A stretch of 64,000 nucleotides of DNA. Source: an uncultured bacterium (lineage in GTDB: Bacteria > Planctomycetota > GCA-002687715). Positions 26,224-35,793 of this stretch are shown piece after piece (the stretch's first letter is position 1; every line of letters starts with the position of its first letter). Location: NCBI GenBank assembly GCA_902826835.1, contig CADEGH010000008.1:54404-118403 (forward strand). Reading direction: 5' to 3'. The position numbers and the translations under genes are program-made. The notes under the pieces were generated by a model. The model saw only the letters and a program-made list of their open reading frames with translations, was not told the origin of the DNA and made no database searches.

Positions 26224-27582
26224 ATGAATCGTCCTGAGTTGAAGCGGGCCCTCGGCCTGCCGAGCGCCGTTTTCCTGATCGTAGGGTCGGTGATCGGGTC
26301 GGGTGTGTTCCTGAAACCGCTCAGGTTGGCGGAGGTATTGCCCTCCGAAGGTTGGATCTACGCGACGTGGATCGGGGTCGGTGTCGTCTGCTTTGCGGCG
26401 GCGCTCGCATTCGCTGAACTCGGGGCGATGATGCCGACGGCGGGTGGCCCCTACACCTACCTGAGAGCGGCGTTTGGGCCCTTTGTCGCTTTCCTCTACG
26501 GTTGGTGCCTTTTCTTCGTCATCAATCCGGGAACGATCGCCGCTCTCGCAGTGGTGTTCGGCGAGCGCGTTGCCGAGTTCTTCGGGTTGGGTGCGGGGAT
26601 GGATTTAAATCTCGCGCTGGCCATGATCGTCGGGCTCGCGCTGGTGAACCACGTTGGAGTGGTAGCGGGAACCTGGCTCCAAAACGTCAGCACGATCGCG
26701 AAACTCGGAATCCTCGGGGGAATCGTGGTGGGCGGGTTGCTCGCCCTGGGCGGCGAGCCGGCTGCCACGGCCGCGACCACGGTGCCGAGTTCGAATCCCT
26801 CGCTCACGAAGGGGCTCGGGATCGCCGCGATCGCGGTCTTCTGGGCGTACGAAGGGTGGCACCAATTCGCGTTCAGCGCCGCCGAACTCAAGAACCCACG
26901 ACGGGACATTCCGCTCGCGGTCTTGATCGGGATGTCCATCCTCATCGCCGGGTACACCCTCGTGAATGCCGCCTACCTGGCGGTGGTCCCCCTTGGGGAA
27001 ATGAAGGCGATGGTTGCCATCTCGGGGACGGAACCGAGTTGGGTGGCTGAGACCTTCTTGACGCGAGTCTTCGGTGCGCCGGTGGGCAACGCGTTTGTTC
27101 TCCTGCTCGCATTGAGTGTGCTCGGAGCGGCCAATCCCAATTTTCTTTCCACCTCGCGCAGCTTTTTGGCGATGGCCGAGGAGGGCGAGCTGCCCCGCCT
27201 CTTCGCCAGGATTTCCCCGCGGTTTCGCACCCCGGTGGCCTCGATTTGGGCGCAGGCCGTCCTCTCGATTGGCCTGGTGGTGGTGCTTCGGGAGTTCCAC
27301 GACCTCACGGACTACGTGGTGACCGTCGCGCTCCTCTTTTTTGCGGCCGCGGTGGCGGCGGCGTGGGTGCTCAGGGTGCGGAACCCGAACGCCGAGCGAC
27401 CCTATCGGTGCCCGTGGCTTCCGCTCTGCGTGGTGTTGTTCGCGGCGGCCACTCTGTTTGTCGAGTTCGAGATATTGACGGATCCGGAAGGCCAACAACG
27501 GGCCCTCTACGCGGCTGGTTTTGCCGGATTGGGCGCCTTGTTCTATGCCCTTCGCCGCGGCGCGACGCCGAAAAAAGTGTGA
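26224..27582 (+). CDS. APC-family amino acid permease
   Basis: A 452-aa integral membrane protein with about 12 hydrophobic segments and the family signature in helix 1 (FLIVGSVIGSGVFLKP), whose glycine-rich break binds the amino-acid backbone. Further typical parts are FAELGAMMPTAGGPYTYLR (helix 3 region) and ANPNFLSTSRSFLAMAEEGELP. The length is normal for the family. The ATG at 26224 is chosen because helix 1 follows; the longer frame from 26086 runs into the upstream gene. The transported amino acid cannot be deduced. Confidence 0.92.
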   Translation: MNRPELKRALGLPSAVFLIVGSVIGSGVFLKPLRLAEVLPSEGWIYATWIGVGVVCFAAALAFAELGAMMPTAGGPYTYLRAAFGPFVAFLYGWCLFFVINPGTIAALAVVFGERVAEFFGLGAGMDLNLALAMIVGLALVNHVGVVAGTWLQNVSTIAKLGILGGIVVGGLLALGGEPAATAATTVPSSNPSLTKGLGIAAIAVFWAYEGWHQFAFSAAELKNPRRDIPLAVLIGMSILIAGYTLVNAAYLAVVPLGEMKAMVAISGTEPSWVAETFLTRVFGAPVGNAFVLLLALSVLGAANPNFLSTSRSFLAMAEEGELPRLFARISPRFRTPVASIWAQAVLSIGLVVVLREFHDLTDYVVTVALLFFAAAVAAAWVLRVRNPNAERPYRCPWLPLCVVLFAAATLFVEFEILTDPEGQQRALYAAGFAGLGALFYALRRGATPKKV

Positions 27583-27642
27583 GTTCGGAGACCGATTCGC
27601 CGAAAAAGTCACGGTGGGCCGGCGTGCCCAAGGAGAGAGGCG

Positions 27643-28287
27643 ATGCAGACCGTGGCACCCCTGGGGACATCCTCCGAACCGGAAGTCACCCTGAACCGAC
27701 TGGGCTTGGCCCTCCGGGAGTCCCCGGCGGCGCTCCTCGCTTTCTTGGAGCGCACCGAAGGGGAGCGGGCGTCCGCAGCGCGACTCTTCTTCTTGAACAA
27801 CGACCGCGCGAGTCTGGGCATTCTCAAACTCCGCGAATCGGTGGGCTGGCTCTCGCTCGGACGTGCGGAGCAGGCATTTCAGTCCGCCCACGACGGCTGG
27901 GCGACGATGGAAGGCCGCGCCACGGGGGTAGTCCAAGCCCTCGTTCTCACGCAGCTTGCGGCCGCCACCGCGGTGCGGGGCGATCTGTCGGGCGCGATCC
28001 GAGCGGCCCGGCGGGCGGAAGCGCTGCTCGTCGCGGATCGGGGCGACCCGTCACCGCAGTCGCTCGCGGTGAGGGCCCAACTCGTCACCTTGCTGCGCCA
28101 CCGCGGGGACAGCACGGAGGCGGCGATCCAACGGCGTGATGCGACCGTGACCGGTTTGCTCGCGCAGACCAAAGATCCCGTTTCCCTCGCGCGCCTCGAG
28201 CGCCTCATTGCGGTGTTCGCGAAGGGGGATGACCCGCCGTCGTGGGCGCTCTGTTACTGCCTCGGTTGGCGCAACGTCCACGCGTAG
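27643..28287 (+). CDS. Hypothetical alpha-helical (TPR-like) protein
   Basis: A 214-aa soluble protein with a good ribosome site (AGGAGAGAGG) and no signal peptide. It consists of short amphipathic helices rich in Ala, Leu and Arg (GDLSGAIRAARRAEALL, SVGWLSLGRAEQAFQSAHDGW), with the look of two or three degenerate TPR units. It follows the permease by 60 nt and converges with the MFS gene. No function can be assigned. Confidence 0.6.
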   Translation: MQTVAPLGTSSEPEVTLNRLGLALRESPAALLAFLERTEGERASAARLFFLNNDRASLGILKLRESVGWLSLGRAEQAFQSAHDGWATMEGRATGVVQALVLTQLAAATAVRGDLSGAIRAARRAEALLVADRGDPSPQSLAVRAQLVTLLRHRGDSTEAAIQRRDATVTGLLAQTKDPVSLARLERLIAVFAKGDDPPSWALCYCLGWRNVHA

Positions 28288-28302
28288 AGACGCGGTCAGG
28301 CG

Positions 28303-29427
28303 CTACGTCGATCTCGGGACGGTGAAAGCGGCGATCGTCATCAGCACCGCCATGGCCGCCGCGGTGAACATGATTCCCGCGTGTCGCGCCGACTGGGCGG
28401 CCAGGGGGATCCCTCCCGCCAATCCCAACTGGACGAGTAAGGCTCGCAGCGTGAGATAGCGAGGGCGATCCGGCGCGGTCACGAGTTCACCCATCAGCGT
28501 CTGCAGGCCGGAGCGGCGCAGTGTTTCGATCAGTAAGGCCCCGCCAAGAATCAGCGTGGCGGCGACAAACGAGTCCGCGGCAACCGGCAGGGCGAGCAGG
28601 ATCGGCGTCAAGCAGAGTGCACCTACGTAGGCGACTCCTGCGGCTGGTCTCTTCTTCAGCACGAGGGGCGAGAGCAGACCGCCGAGGAGGGGACCTACGC
28701 TGGCCAGAAAATACAAGTTCGCCGTTTGACCGATGGAGAGACCGGCGTGTTCCGGCGACTGGAGGAGGCTCGGGAGAAGGGTTGTCGCACCGCCGATCGC
28801 GGCTGCCGCCGCAACGGTGGAGATCAGCGCGCGCGCGAGGCGTCGTTCGGAGAACAGGGCCCCAAAGCCGCGTGGCGAGCCCAAAGGCTGCGTCGGGCGA
28901 GGGAAAGTGAGGCCACTGAACACCGCGAGGGCGAGAGCCGTGGCGGCGGTGGCGATGAACAGCGATTCCAATCCGAAGCGGGCGACCAGCTTGGCGCCGG
29001 CCGGGACTCCGGCCACCACCGCCGCCAGAAAGCCGGCGGTCATCGCCGCGACGGCGCCCGCGCCGATCTCAAGGGCGGAGACCAGGAGGGACGCGGAGAT
29101 CAGCCCGCTGCTGCCACCGGCCAAGGCGCGCAGGAGAACCGCGACTGCGAAATCCGGCTTCAGCGCCAAGCCCGCGGCCGAAACGCAGAGTCCGAGCAAG
29201 CCGAACCAAGTTCCCGACCTGGACAGCCAAACCGGAGCTTTGAGACTCACGGACACCGGGATGATCGCCGCGCCGAGAGCGTAGGCGGCGGGAAGCCAGG
29301 TCGGATCCTGATCCGGCCACACATCGTTGCGCAGCGTGCGAAGCAGAAGAGGGTAGATCGCGTTGTCGGTCGCCTGGAGCGCCGCGATGAGGAAGCAGAG
29401 CAAGATCGGCAGGCGGGGCACTGGCAT
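28303..29427 (-). CDS. MFS transporter
   Basis: A 374-aa membrane protein with about 11-12 helices, slightly shorter than the usual ~400 residues of the major facilitator superfamily. It has LPILLCFLIAALQATDNAIYP in helix 1, RALAGGSSGLISASLLVSALE resembling the helix 4-5 region, and the central basic loop SERRLARALISTVAAAAAIGG. Substrate and direction are unknown. It is divergent from the DUF4143 ATPase gene, with the ATPase palindrome in the 170-nt gap. Confidence 0.85.
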   Translation of the reverse strand: MPVPRLPILLCFLIAALQATDNAIYPLLLRTLRNDVWPDQDPTWLPAAYALGAAIIPVSVSLKAPVWLSRSGTWFGLLGLCVSAAGLALKPDFAVAVLLRALAGGSSGLISASLLVSALEIGAGAVAAMTAGFLAAVVAGVPAGAKLVARFGLESLFIATAATALALAVFSGLTFPRPTQPLGSPRGFGALFSERRLARALISTVAAAAAIGGATTLLPSLLQSPEHAGLSIGQTANLYFLASVGPLLGGLLSPLVLKKRPAAGVAYVGALCLTPILLALPVAADSFVAATLILGGALLIETLRRSGLQTLMGELVTAPDRPRYLTLRALLVQLGLAGGIPLAAQSARHAGIMFTAAAMAVLMTIAAFTVPRST

Positions 29428-29578
29428 CGCGCACCATAGCCGCTGCCTCCGGTTGAGAGCCCCTCCGGCGAGCCCCTCGGATTCCCGGACCGACCCCGGA
29501 TTCGGGACCCCCCGGGCTCGTTTCCAGGCCCGGACGGGTGGTCTCGGGTGGGTCCCGGCGGAAGGGCTTGGCTTGATC

Positions 29579-29607
29579 GTGGGTCAATTACGACGTAAAT
29601 GACCCAC
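29579..29607. promoter_or_regulatory. Palindrome overlapping the start of the DUF4143 ATPase
   Basis: The arms GTGGGTCA and TGACCCAC flank TTACG-A-CGTAA, making a 29-nt near-perfect palindrome centred on 29593. It overlaps the ATG at 29599 and ends right before the ATG at 29608. A protein bound here, or an RNA hairpin, would block translation initiation, so this looks like an autoregulatory operator or attenuating hairpin. Confidence 0.7.
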
Positions 29608-30771
29608 ATGTTGGACAGGCTGCTCCTGACCAGAATCCTCGCTTCGCGGGCCAGTGTGCTGCTGCTCGGCCCGAGGCAAGTGGGGAAGTCGACACTGTGC
29701 CGCCGGCTCGGGGCCGACCTTTACGTGGATCTCGCCGACGAGGCCGAGTTCCTCTCCTTCGCCAAGGACCCATCACGCCTCCGGCGCGAGGTGGAGGCGC
29801 TGGGCAAGAAGGGCCTCGTCGTCATCGACGAGATTCAGCGGGTGCCGTCGCTCCTCAATACGGTTCAGTCGCTCGTGGACGTCTCGGATCGCAAGTACCG
29901 CTTCGTACTGACGGGCTCGAGTGCGACCAAACTCAAGCGCGGAGGAGCGAACCTGCTCCCCGGCCGCATGATCATGGAACGGATGGACCCACTTTCGGTT
30001 CTCGAGATCGAGGGAAAGTTCGAACTCGAACGCGCTCTGCGAATCGGAATGCTCCCCGGGATTTTTCACGGAGGCAGCGACGCCACCGAGCTTCTCGGCA
30101 CCTACGCGGAGGTCTACTTGCGCGAGGAGATTCTCGCGCAAGCCGCGACGCGCAACATCGGCGCTTACGCTCGGTTCTTGGACGCGGTGGCCGCCATGAG
30201 CGGACAGTGGATCAACTACTCGAAGCTCGCCTCGGACACCGAAATCCCCAAAGAGACGATTCGCCGTTATGTGCAAGTCCTCGAGGACACGATGATCGCG
30301 ATCCGGCTCCTCCCGTTTGATCCGCGGGTGAGGACCACGCGCCGAGTCTCGCAGCGGGAGAGAATCTTGCTCTTCGACGTCGGCGTTCGGAATGCGCTCT
30401 GTGGTTTGCATCAACGCCCGGTCAGTCAGGTGGATCTCGGGGCGGTCTTCGAGCAGTGGCTGATCCAGCAGGTCGTGGTGCTTCACCATGCGCTTCACAA
30501 AGAATGGCGGCTCTCCGCCTACCGAACCGAAGGTGGCGCGGAAGTGGATCTGGTCATCGAGAGGGGGGACGACATCGTGGGGCTCGGGATCAAAGCCGGC
30601 ACTAAAGTGGGACCGACCGATACCAGGGGGCTTCAGTCTTTGGCGGAAATGGTGGGCGGAAAGGTGCGCCTATCGAAGTGGATCGCTTACCAAGGGACAC
30701 GTGTCCAGCGATTTCCGGATGGCACGGAAGCTCTGCCCTGGCGGGAAGTGCTCGTTCGACTGAGGGGATGA
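29599..30771 (+). CDS. AAA-family ATPase with DUF4143
   Basis: A 390-aa protein of the AAA_14/DUF4143 family. Walker A is LLGPRQVGKST (residues ~21-32), Walker B is LVVIDEIQRVPSLL (~73-86), and FVLTGSSATKLKRGG (~105) follows. The middle has the usual helical DNA-binding-like part (INYSKLASDTEIPKETIRRYV). The C-terminal DUF4143 has a nuclease-like core (WRLSAYRTEGGAEVDLVIERGD), where the final Lys of the D-E-K set is at GIKAG. The start may be 29599 or 29608. The family's biological role is unknown. Confidence 0.9.
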   Translation: MTHMLDRLLLTRILASRASVLLLGPRQVGKSTLCRRLGADLYVDLADEAEFLSFAKDPSRLRREVEALGKKGLVVIDEIQRVPSLLNTVQSLVDVSDRKYRFVLTGSSATKLKRGGANLLPGRMIMERMDPLSVLEIEGKFELERALRIGMLPGIFHGGSDATELLGTYAEVYLREEILAQAATRNIGAYARFLDAVAAMSGQWINYSKLASDTEIPKETIRRYVQVLEDTMIAIRLLPFDPRVRTTRRVSQRERILLFDVGVRNALCGLHQRPVSQVDLGAVFEQWLIQQVVVLHHALHKEWRLSAYRTEGGAEVDLVIERGDDIVGLGIKAGTKVGPTDTRGLQSLAEMVGGKVRLSKWIAYQGTRVQRFPDGTEALPWREVLVRLRG

Positions 30772-30940
30772 GGACGCACACTCGAAGGCCCACCGAACTC
30801 GGCCTGAGTGGGCGAGAGGGATTGCGGAGCGCAGCTCGGTCAACGGGGAGCGGACGCCCACTCGATGGACGGAGGTTTCGGCTCGGAGGAGAGGGCCGCC
30901 GAGCCGATGATTCCCACCCGCACCGCGTGCCGAATCTCCA

Positions 30941-33900
30941 TCACTCCGAGACGCCGGAGAGTAGGGTCGGAGTCACGAGCACGGTGAGAGGCGTGTGCGC
31001 GATGGAACGACCTCGGTCCGAAAAGAGGTAGCGCAGAACGGGCACGGCTCCCAGGAACGGAATTTCCCCGCGGCCCGGCCCGGTCACGGTGGGGGCGGTC
31101 GCGCGGAATTGTGTCTGCCCGAAGATCAGGCTCGAGTCGTTGATCCGGGTCCGGATTTCACCCAACCAATTGGTTTGACCGAAAGTGGGCGCGAACACGA
31201 TCGAGTCCGAACGGCGTCGCTCCACCGCCGCGGAATTCGAAGGGGTCACGATGCTGCACTCGGATCCGAACAATCGCGAAGTGCAACCGAACACATCGGT
31301 GCCGGTTTGGGGGCGAATGACGGTGAGCGTGCCGGAATTGGCGGTCCCGGACGTGACGTCGAGGGCGATCCCGAAGTCGCCCGAGGGAGTGAGCGCACCG
31401 ACAAAAGTGCGAGCAGGGGCGGCGGCGTCGAACGGCGGGAGATCCAAGAAGAGATCCCCGATGCTCCCAATCGTTGCCAAGCCCTGGCCCTGGGCACTCC
31501 CCTGGGTAATTCCCCCGGGAGACGGGAACTGGGCATGACTGAGCGAGGTCGTGATGGCTCCGTTGGCACCGAACTGGAGCTGCCCCTGGCCGATGCGGAA
31601 CGTCGTCAGCGAGGGCAGGAGGCTTTGCAGCTCCGCCGACAGAAAGCCCAGCTCGTAGTCGCCTTGCGGAACGATGGTGGTCGTCGTCGAGCGGACGAGG
31701 GTGAGATCCCGGTCGGCCGGCGCACCCGCCGGTTCGGCACCGCGAGCCAGCTCGCCGTCGGAGCTGAGCGAATACGAGCCGAACAAATGGGGGAAGGACG
31801 ACACCTGGGCGAGACGACCGAGCGGATCATTGGCGCCGGTCGCGATCCAATAAATCTGATCGCCAATTCCCGAGTAGAGCATGCTGCCCCCGAACGGCTG
31901 CGGAACGCCGAGCGAGACCGAGGTCGCCCCGATCGCATCCCGAGTCACCGTCTTTTCGTGGCCAGTCGTGGTGGAGCCGGTGAAGGTCGGAATCGTGCCG
32001 CTCGATCGGAATGTTCGCCCCTGCCACTGGCCCGAAATCGATGCCTCGAGTTGCACCGGCTCGAACCGAGTGCGCAAATCCAATTGCAAGGACGGAGCTC
32101 CACCCGACGCGGGCTGGCCGGAGTAAGCGCCGCTCGATTCCAGGTAACGGAAGTCACCGCTCAGGCTTTGGTGCGTGAACAGCGCGTCGATGTGTCCACT
32201 GACCCCGATGGCGATGGGCCGATCCGCGGTTGCTCCCAGACCGTAGGTTCCGATCGTCTCCCCGGTCCAGAGTGACGCACCGGAGCGGGTGGATGAAAAT
32301 CCAGCGATGCGGCCGTCTTCGTCGCGAACCACGCCGCTCGGACTCAGGGTCTGGGTCAGGAATTCGGCGCCCTCGGCAAAACGGCCCTGCGGATTGGCTT
32401 GGTTCGACTCGGTCATCTGGGCGATCTCGAGCGCCAAGCTGCGGCCGTCGGCGTGGGTTTCGCTACGGAGGCGCGATCCCTTCTGCATGAAGGTCGAGAG
32501 TCCACCGAGGATCGACTGGCCAATGGATGCACCAGTCTGCGCTCCTTGTCCGGGTCCGGCTTGGCCGTACTCGGCGCGGATGAGCGACCAGCTCCACAGC
32601 GAGGTCGACGTTTCCAAGGTCCAGCTCCCGAGGTCGCTCGTGCCGTTCATCGCTCCGAGAACGGTGCGGCTCGGGTCGGAAGTGCTCTGCCCTTGGACAT
32701 TGCCGTCCGGAGTCACGCTGATATCGAACGCATCGAGGTCGTAACGAACTCGGTAGCCGGTGCCGAGAGGGTCTCTCGTGTACTCGAGCAAATTGACGGA
32801 GCCCTTGCCGTCCAGCTTCAGATCGAGCCAGCCCTGAACTTGGCCGAGGTGACCCGCGCTCGTCTCGATTCCAATGCCGCTGACCCAATAGCGGCCGGCG
32901 ACCCCATTCAGATCCAGATTGGTCGGAACCGGCCAAGCCGAGGACGCTCCGTTGCCGGTGGGGCCGACGAAAGATCCGTTGAACGGGTTGCTCTCAAATC
33001 GCAGGAAATCGCTCAGGCCATTTCCCGAGTCGAAGAGAAGGAGGGAGCGGCGATGCGCTTCGTTGCCGAAGAAGGCGGTTCCGCTGCGGGTGCGGCTCGT
33101 GGGTGAGTTGCCGCTGGTGCTCAGGAAACGCTCCGCGAGAGTGAAAGTGCCTTGATCGGAGTCGAGCGGATTGGTGGTCGCACGGAAGGTCGTGAGTATG
33201 GGATTGCCGGAGGTGTCGGCCGACAATTTGGTGGCATTGACCCGGAAGGGCGTGAGAGCGGACGGGACGAGGTTCGCCCCCCGCAGGAACTTGCTCACGA
33301 AGTTGAATGCGTCGGGAATCGTCACGCCGGCAGTCCCGCCGTTGCTCACATGGAGGCTTCTTAAGCCGGCAGTTCCCGGTGGGGTGGTGACGGTGATGCG
33401 GCTCGGTGGGAAGCACGCGGTGTGCGGGAGGAGAATGCCGTCCAGGCGCACTTCCGTGGAGTCGAAGAGGTGGCTGCCGATGATCTCGATCTCAGTCCCG
33501 CCGGTCAGGGGGCCTCGGTCGGGGCTGGTGCGGCTGATGAGCGGAATGCGAGCGCTGTCGCCCACGTGAACTCCCGACGGGATGCGGGTCAAGAGCCCGC
33601 TGTCGATCTCCTCCAGGAGCAAGTCAAAAGCCCCTTCCGCGAGGCCGGCCGGAAGCGTGAGGGCGAGTTCGGAGGACGAAATCACGGTGACGGGGATTGT
33701 CTGGTCCTGGAGCCTCGCCCGATAGGTTTCGCCGTGATCAGCGAGCGGGCCGACGCTGTCCGGGCCGATCAAGACTCGAGTCTCTACGGGGTTTTGAACA
33801 TCGCCGTACCCGCGGACTAGGCCCCAGACCTCGAGGGGAGGGATGACCCGAGCCGACGGGTTGCTTTGGAAGGCGGCGGCGGGAGTCACGTTGCTCGGGG

Positions 33901-34693
33901 AGAGACCCGAAACGGAACCACGCCCGGTGGTCAAGAAGGTGCTCAGGGCCGCAAGTAGATCCGACGTCAGAGAGTTGCTGCGGTCGTTGGGTGTTGAGGT
34001 TCCGAAGTTCAGGCCGTCGCCGGCGAGATCCTGCAGATCCTGGCCGATGGTGTGGGTCAGGACCATCGTGTCTTGATTCAGCGCGAAGGCGTGTTGCGCG
34101 ATGGCGGCGATCGCCGCGGCATGGTCGGCGGCGAGCCCGGCCTGGGCGGGGCCGCTCGTGAGGTTCGCCGGCGGAGTCAGCAGAAAATCGTCCGCTCCGA
34201 AGAATCGCGCGGTCATGCGCAGGGCGTTTGGAACCTGGTCCGCGGCGAAGGCATCGGCATGCTGACATTGTGCTTGGAGCAGGTAGTAGGCCACCGTGGT
34301 GAGCGGGGATACGACCACCGACGCGGCGCCGCGGTCCGAAGTGTCAGCGAAGCCCCAGAGTGGTTGGTTGACCGGCACGCTCGCGGCCATTCCCGTGGCT
34401 TCATCGGTGTAGGTTCCGCCTGTGATCGCGATCAAGGTCCATCCCGAGTACATCCCGACCGGGACGGCGAAGCTCCCGGTCGCGTCCGTCGTGGCGCTCC
34501 CGAGCAGCGCTCCCGCGCCGCCCGTGTCCAGCAGAGCAAACACCTGAACGGATGCGTTGGCGAGTGGTCCCTTGAAGGCAAACCCTGACGCCATTCGATA
34601 TTCGCCGGCATCGAATCGGTCGCGGTCACGGTCGCATCCGAGCATTCCAACCAGAGCCACCGCCAACGCTAGGACCGAGCTGAGTTTCTTCAT
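30941..34693 (-). CDS. Large lipoprotein with IPT/TIG domain and secretin-like C-terminus
   Basis: A 1250-aa exported lipoprotein. The lipobox MLGC puts the lipidated cysteine at 20, and an N-terminal Ig-like module follows (FKGPLANASVQVFAL). An IPT/TIG-type domain lies at about 390-470 (TSPDRGPLTGGTEIEIIGSH). A long repetitive beta-rich region follows. The last ~80 residues (EIPFLGAVPVLRYLFSDRG, TPLTVLVTPTLL) resemble the end of the secretin domain of type II/III secretion channels. The body does not look like a full secretin, so this is a partial or fused secretin motif. It could be an outer-membrane-associated structural protein. No secretion genes flank it. Confidence 0.7.
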   Translation of the reverse strand: MKKLSSVLALAVALVGMLGCDRDRDRFDAGEYRMASGFAFKGPLANASVQVFALLDTGGAGALLGSATTDATGSFAVPVGMYSGWTLIAITGGTYTDEATGMAASVPVNQPLWGFADTSDRGAASVVVSPLTTVAYYLLQAQCQHADAFAADQVPNALRMTARFFGADDFLLTPPANLTSGPAQAGLAADHAAAIAAIAQHAFALNQDTMVLTHTIGQDLQDLAGDGLNFGTSTPNDRSNSLTSDLLAALSTFLTTGRGSVSGLSPSNVTPAAAFQSNPSARVIPPLEVWGLVRGYGDVQNPVETRVLIGPDSVGPLADHGETYRARLQDQTIPVTVISSSELALTLPAGLAEGAFDLLLEEIDSGLLTRIPSGVHVGDSARIPLISRTSPDRGPLTGGTEIEIIGSHLFDSTEVRLDGILLPHTACFPPSRITVTTPPGTAGLRSLHVSNGGTAGVTIPDAFNFVSKFLRGANLVPSALTPFRVNATKLSADTSGNPILTTFRATTNPLDSDQGTFTLAERFLSTSGNSPTSRTRSGTAFFGNEAHRRSLLLFDSGNGLSDFLRFESNPFNGSFVGPTGNGASSAWPVPTNLDLNGVAGRYWVSGIGIETSAGHLGQVQGWLDLKLDGKGSVNLLEYTRDPLGTGYRVRYDLDAFDISVTPDGNVQGQSTSDPSRTVLGAMNGTSDLGSWTLETSTSLWSWSLIRAEYGQAGPGQGAQTGASIGQSILGGLSTFMQKGSRLRSETHADGRSLALEIAQMTESNQANPQGRFAEGAEFLTQTLSPSGVVRDEDGRIAGFSSTRSGASLWTGETIGTYGLGATADRPIAIGVSGHIDALFTHQSLSGDFRYLESSGAYSGQPASGGAPSLQLDLRTRFEPVQLEASISGQWQGRTFRSSGTIPTFTGSTTTGHEKTVTRDAIGATSVSLGVPQPFGGSMLYSGIGDQIYWIATGANDPLGRLAQVSSFPHLFGSYSLSSDGELARGAEPAGAPADRDLTLVRSTTTTIVPQGDYELGFLSAELQSLLPSLTTFRIGQGQLQFGANGAITTSLSHAQFPSPGGITQGSAQGQGLATIGSIGDLFLDLPPFDAAAPARTFVGALTPSGDFGIALDVTSGTANSGTLTVIRPQTGTDVFGCTSRLFGSECSIVTPSNSAAVERRRSDSIVFAPTFGQTNWLGEIRTRINDSSLIFGQTQFRATAPTVTGPGRGEIPFLGAVPVLRYLFSDRGRSIAHTPLTVLVTPTLLSGVSE

Positions 34694-34973
34694 GATCTCG
34701 CCTTTGCCCGGCTGCGGTACGACTCGATTGGCCCGCGACCCTAGGCCCCCTTAGTGAAAGCGAATCACCCGTGAAGTCAAGTCTGGCGCGCGCAGATGGT
34801 GCCAGCCCTGCTCCGGGTGAATGGCCGTTTGCGAGCAGACCTCTCTAGGCACTACGAGACGGGCTTGATCCCCCAGGCTCGGTGTAAACCGCGACGGTTC
34901 TTGGAGCCACGGGCTTGGTCGTGTCGCGTCGACGTGGCAGCTCGGAGTCGAGCCGTCACGTTTTTGGGCATCT

Positions 34974-35453
34974 TCAGCTCGCTACGGAGCTGGTCGGCGA
35001 CACAAGCTCTGATGGCGCCAGGACTCCCCGTTTCATCCAGGCCACCGAGGCTGCGAAGAGCAGGCCGAAGATGGTGAATCCGAGGGGAAGAAGCCACAGG
35101 GTGGCGAAACTCTTGATCCTGGCCCGGGCAGGGTTCTCCGGGTCGTAGAGCACCTGGACTCGTTCGCCCACTTTGAACGCAGGAGGATCGGACGCAAATT
35201 CACTTAGCACGGTGTGGGTGTTGCCGTGCTGGTCCTGAAATCGAAACTCCGGCGCGAGGGCGTGATTCGGCTGACCCCACGCCCGGTTCGTCATCCGCAT
35301 CACCGTCCCCGTCGTCTCTTCCGTGTGGCCAAGGAACACGAGATGAATGACCCCTAACCCGAGGCCGAAGGCGGTGAGCACGAAGCCACCTCCGATGAGC
35401 CAGTTGGCGATCTGGAACTGCCGCGCGAGCGGGCCCTTGTCTCTCGGCTTCAT
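34974..35453 (-). CDS. DUF3592 membrane protein
   Basis: A 159-aa protein with two membrane helices (WLIGGGFVLTAFGLGLGVIHL and LLPLGFTIFGLLFAASVAW). They flank a soluble beta domain with the DUF3592 signature TGTVMRMTNR, PEFRFQDQHGNTHTV and VGERVQVLYDPENPARARI. The ATG at 35453 is preferred over a TTG at 35474. Family function is unknown. The adjoining gap 34694-34973 holds no recognised gene. Confidence 0.85.
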   Translation of the reverse strand: MKPRDKGPLARQFQIANWLIGGGFVLTAFGLGLGVIHLVFLGHTEETTGTVMRMTNRAWGQPNHALAPEFRFQDQHGNTHTVLSEFASDPPAFKVGERVQVLYDPENPARARIKSFATLWLLPLGFTIFGLLFAASVAWMKRGVLAPSELVSPTSSVAS

Positions 35454-35639
35454 GGGGAGCGGTCCTGCTTTCAACTCCGGGTTCTTGCGGGGAAGGGTAG
35501 CGGATTTCCCTTCGTGTGCATTCCCGGCCGGCCGGGTTGCGGGCAGTGGAGCGCGGAGGAGTCGCCGAGGTCATGGTCGAGGCTGCGTGCCTTGCTGGTG
35601 GCCGGGCCGGGCGGCGAGTTGGTGGTTGGCCGCTATAAA

Positions 35640-35790
35640 TCGCCAAAACTGGCGAGTTGACGGCGATGACTGGTCTATTTTGGCAGAAATGGCGAGTTGC
35701 GCTGGATCTTGACCACACCAGAGCTCATTGTGAATCGCCAGAAATGACGAACAATAGGCCTCCTGGTGCTCATTTCGCCAAAAGAGGCGA
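35640..35790. promoter_or_regulatory. Four operator-like palindromes upstream of hipB
   Basis: Four 16-nt sites match or approximate TCGCCA-N4-TGGCGA: TCGCCAAAACTGGCGA (35640), TTGGCAGAAATGGCGA (35680), TCGCCAGAAATGACGA (35735) and TCGCCAAAAGAGGCGA (35775). The spacings are 40, 55 and 40 nt, and the last site ends four bases before the hipB ATG. In E. coli, HipB represses its own operon through multiple spaced operators, and this arrangement is of that kind. Confidence 0.8.
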
Positions 35791-35793
35791 TTT

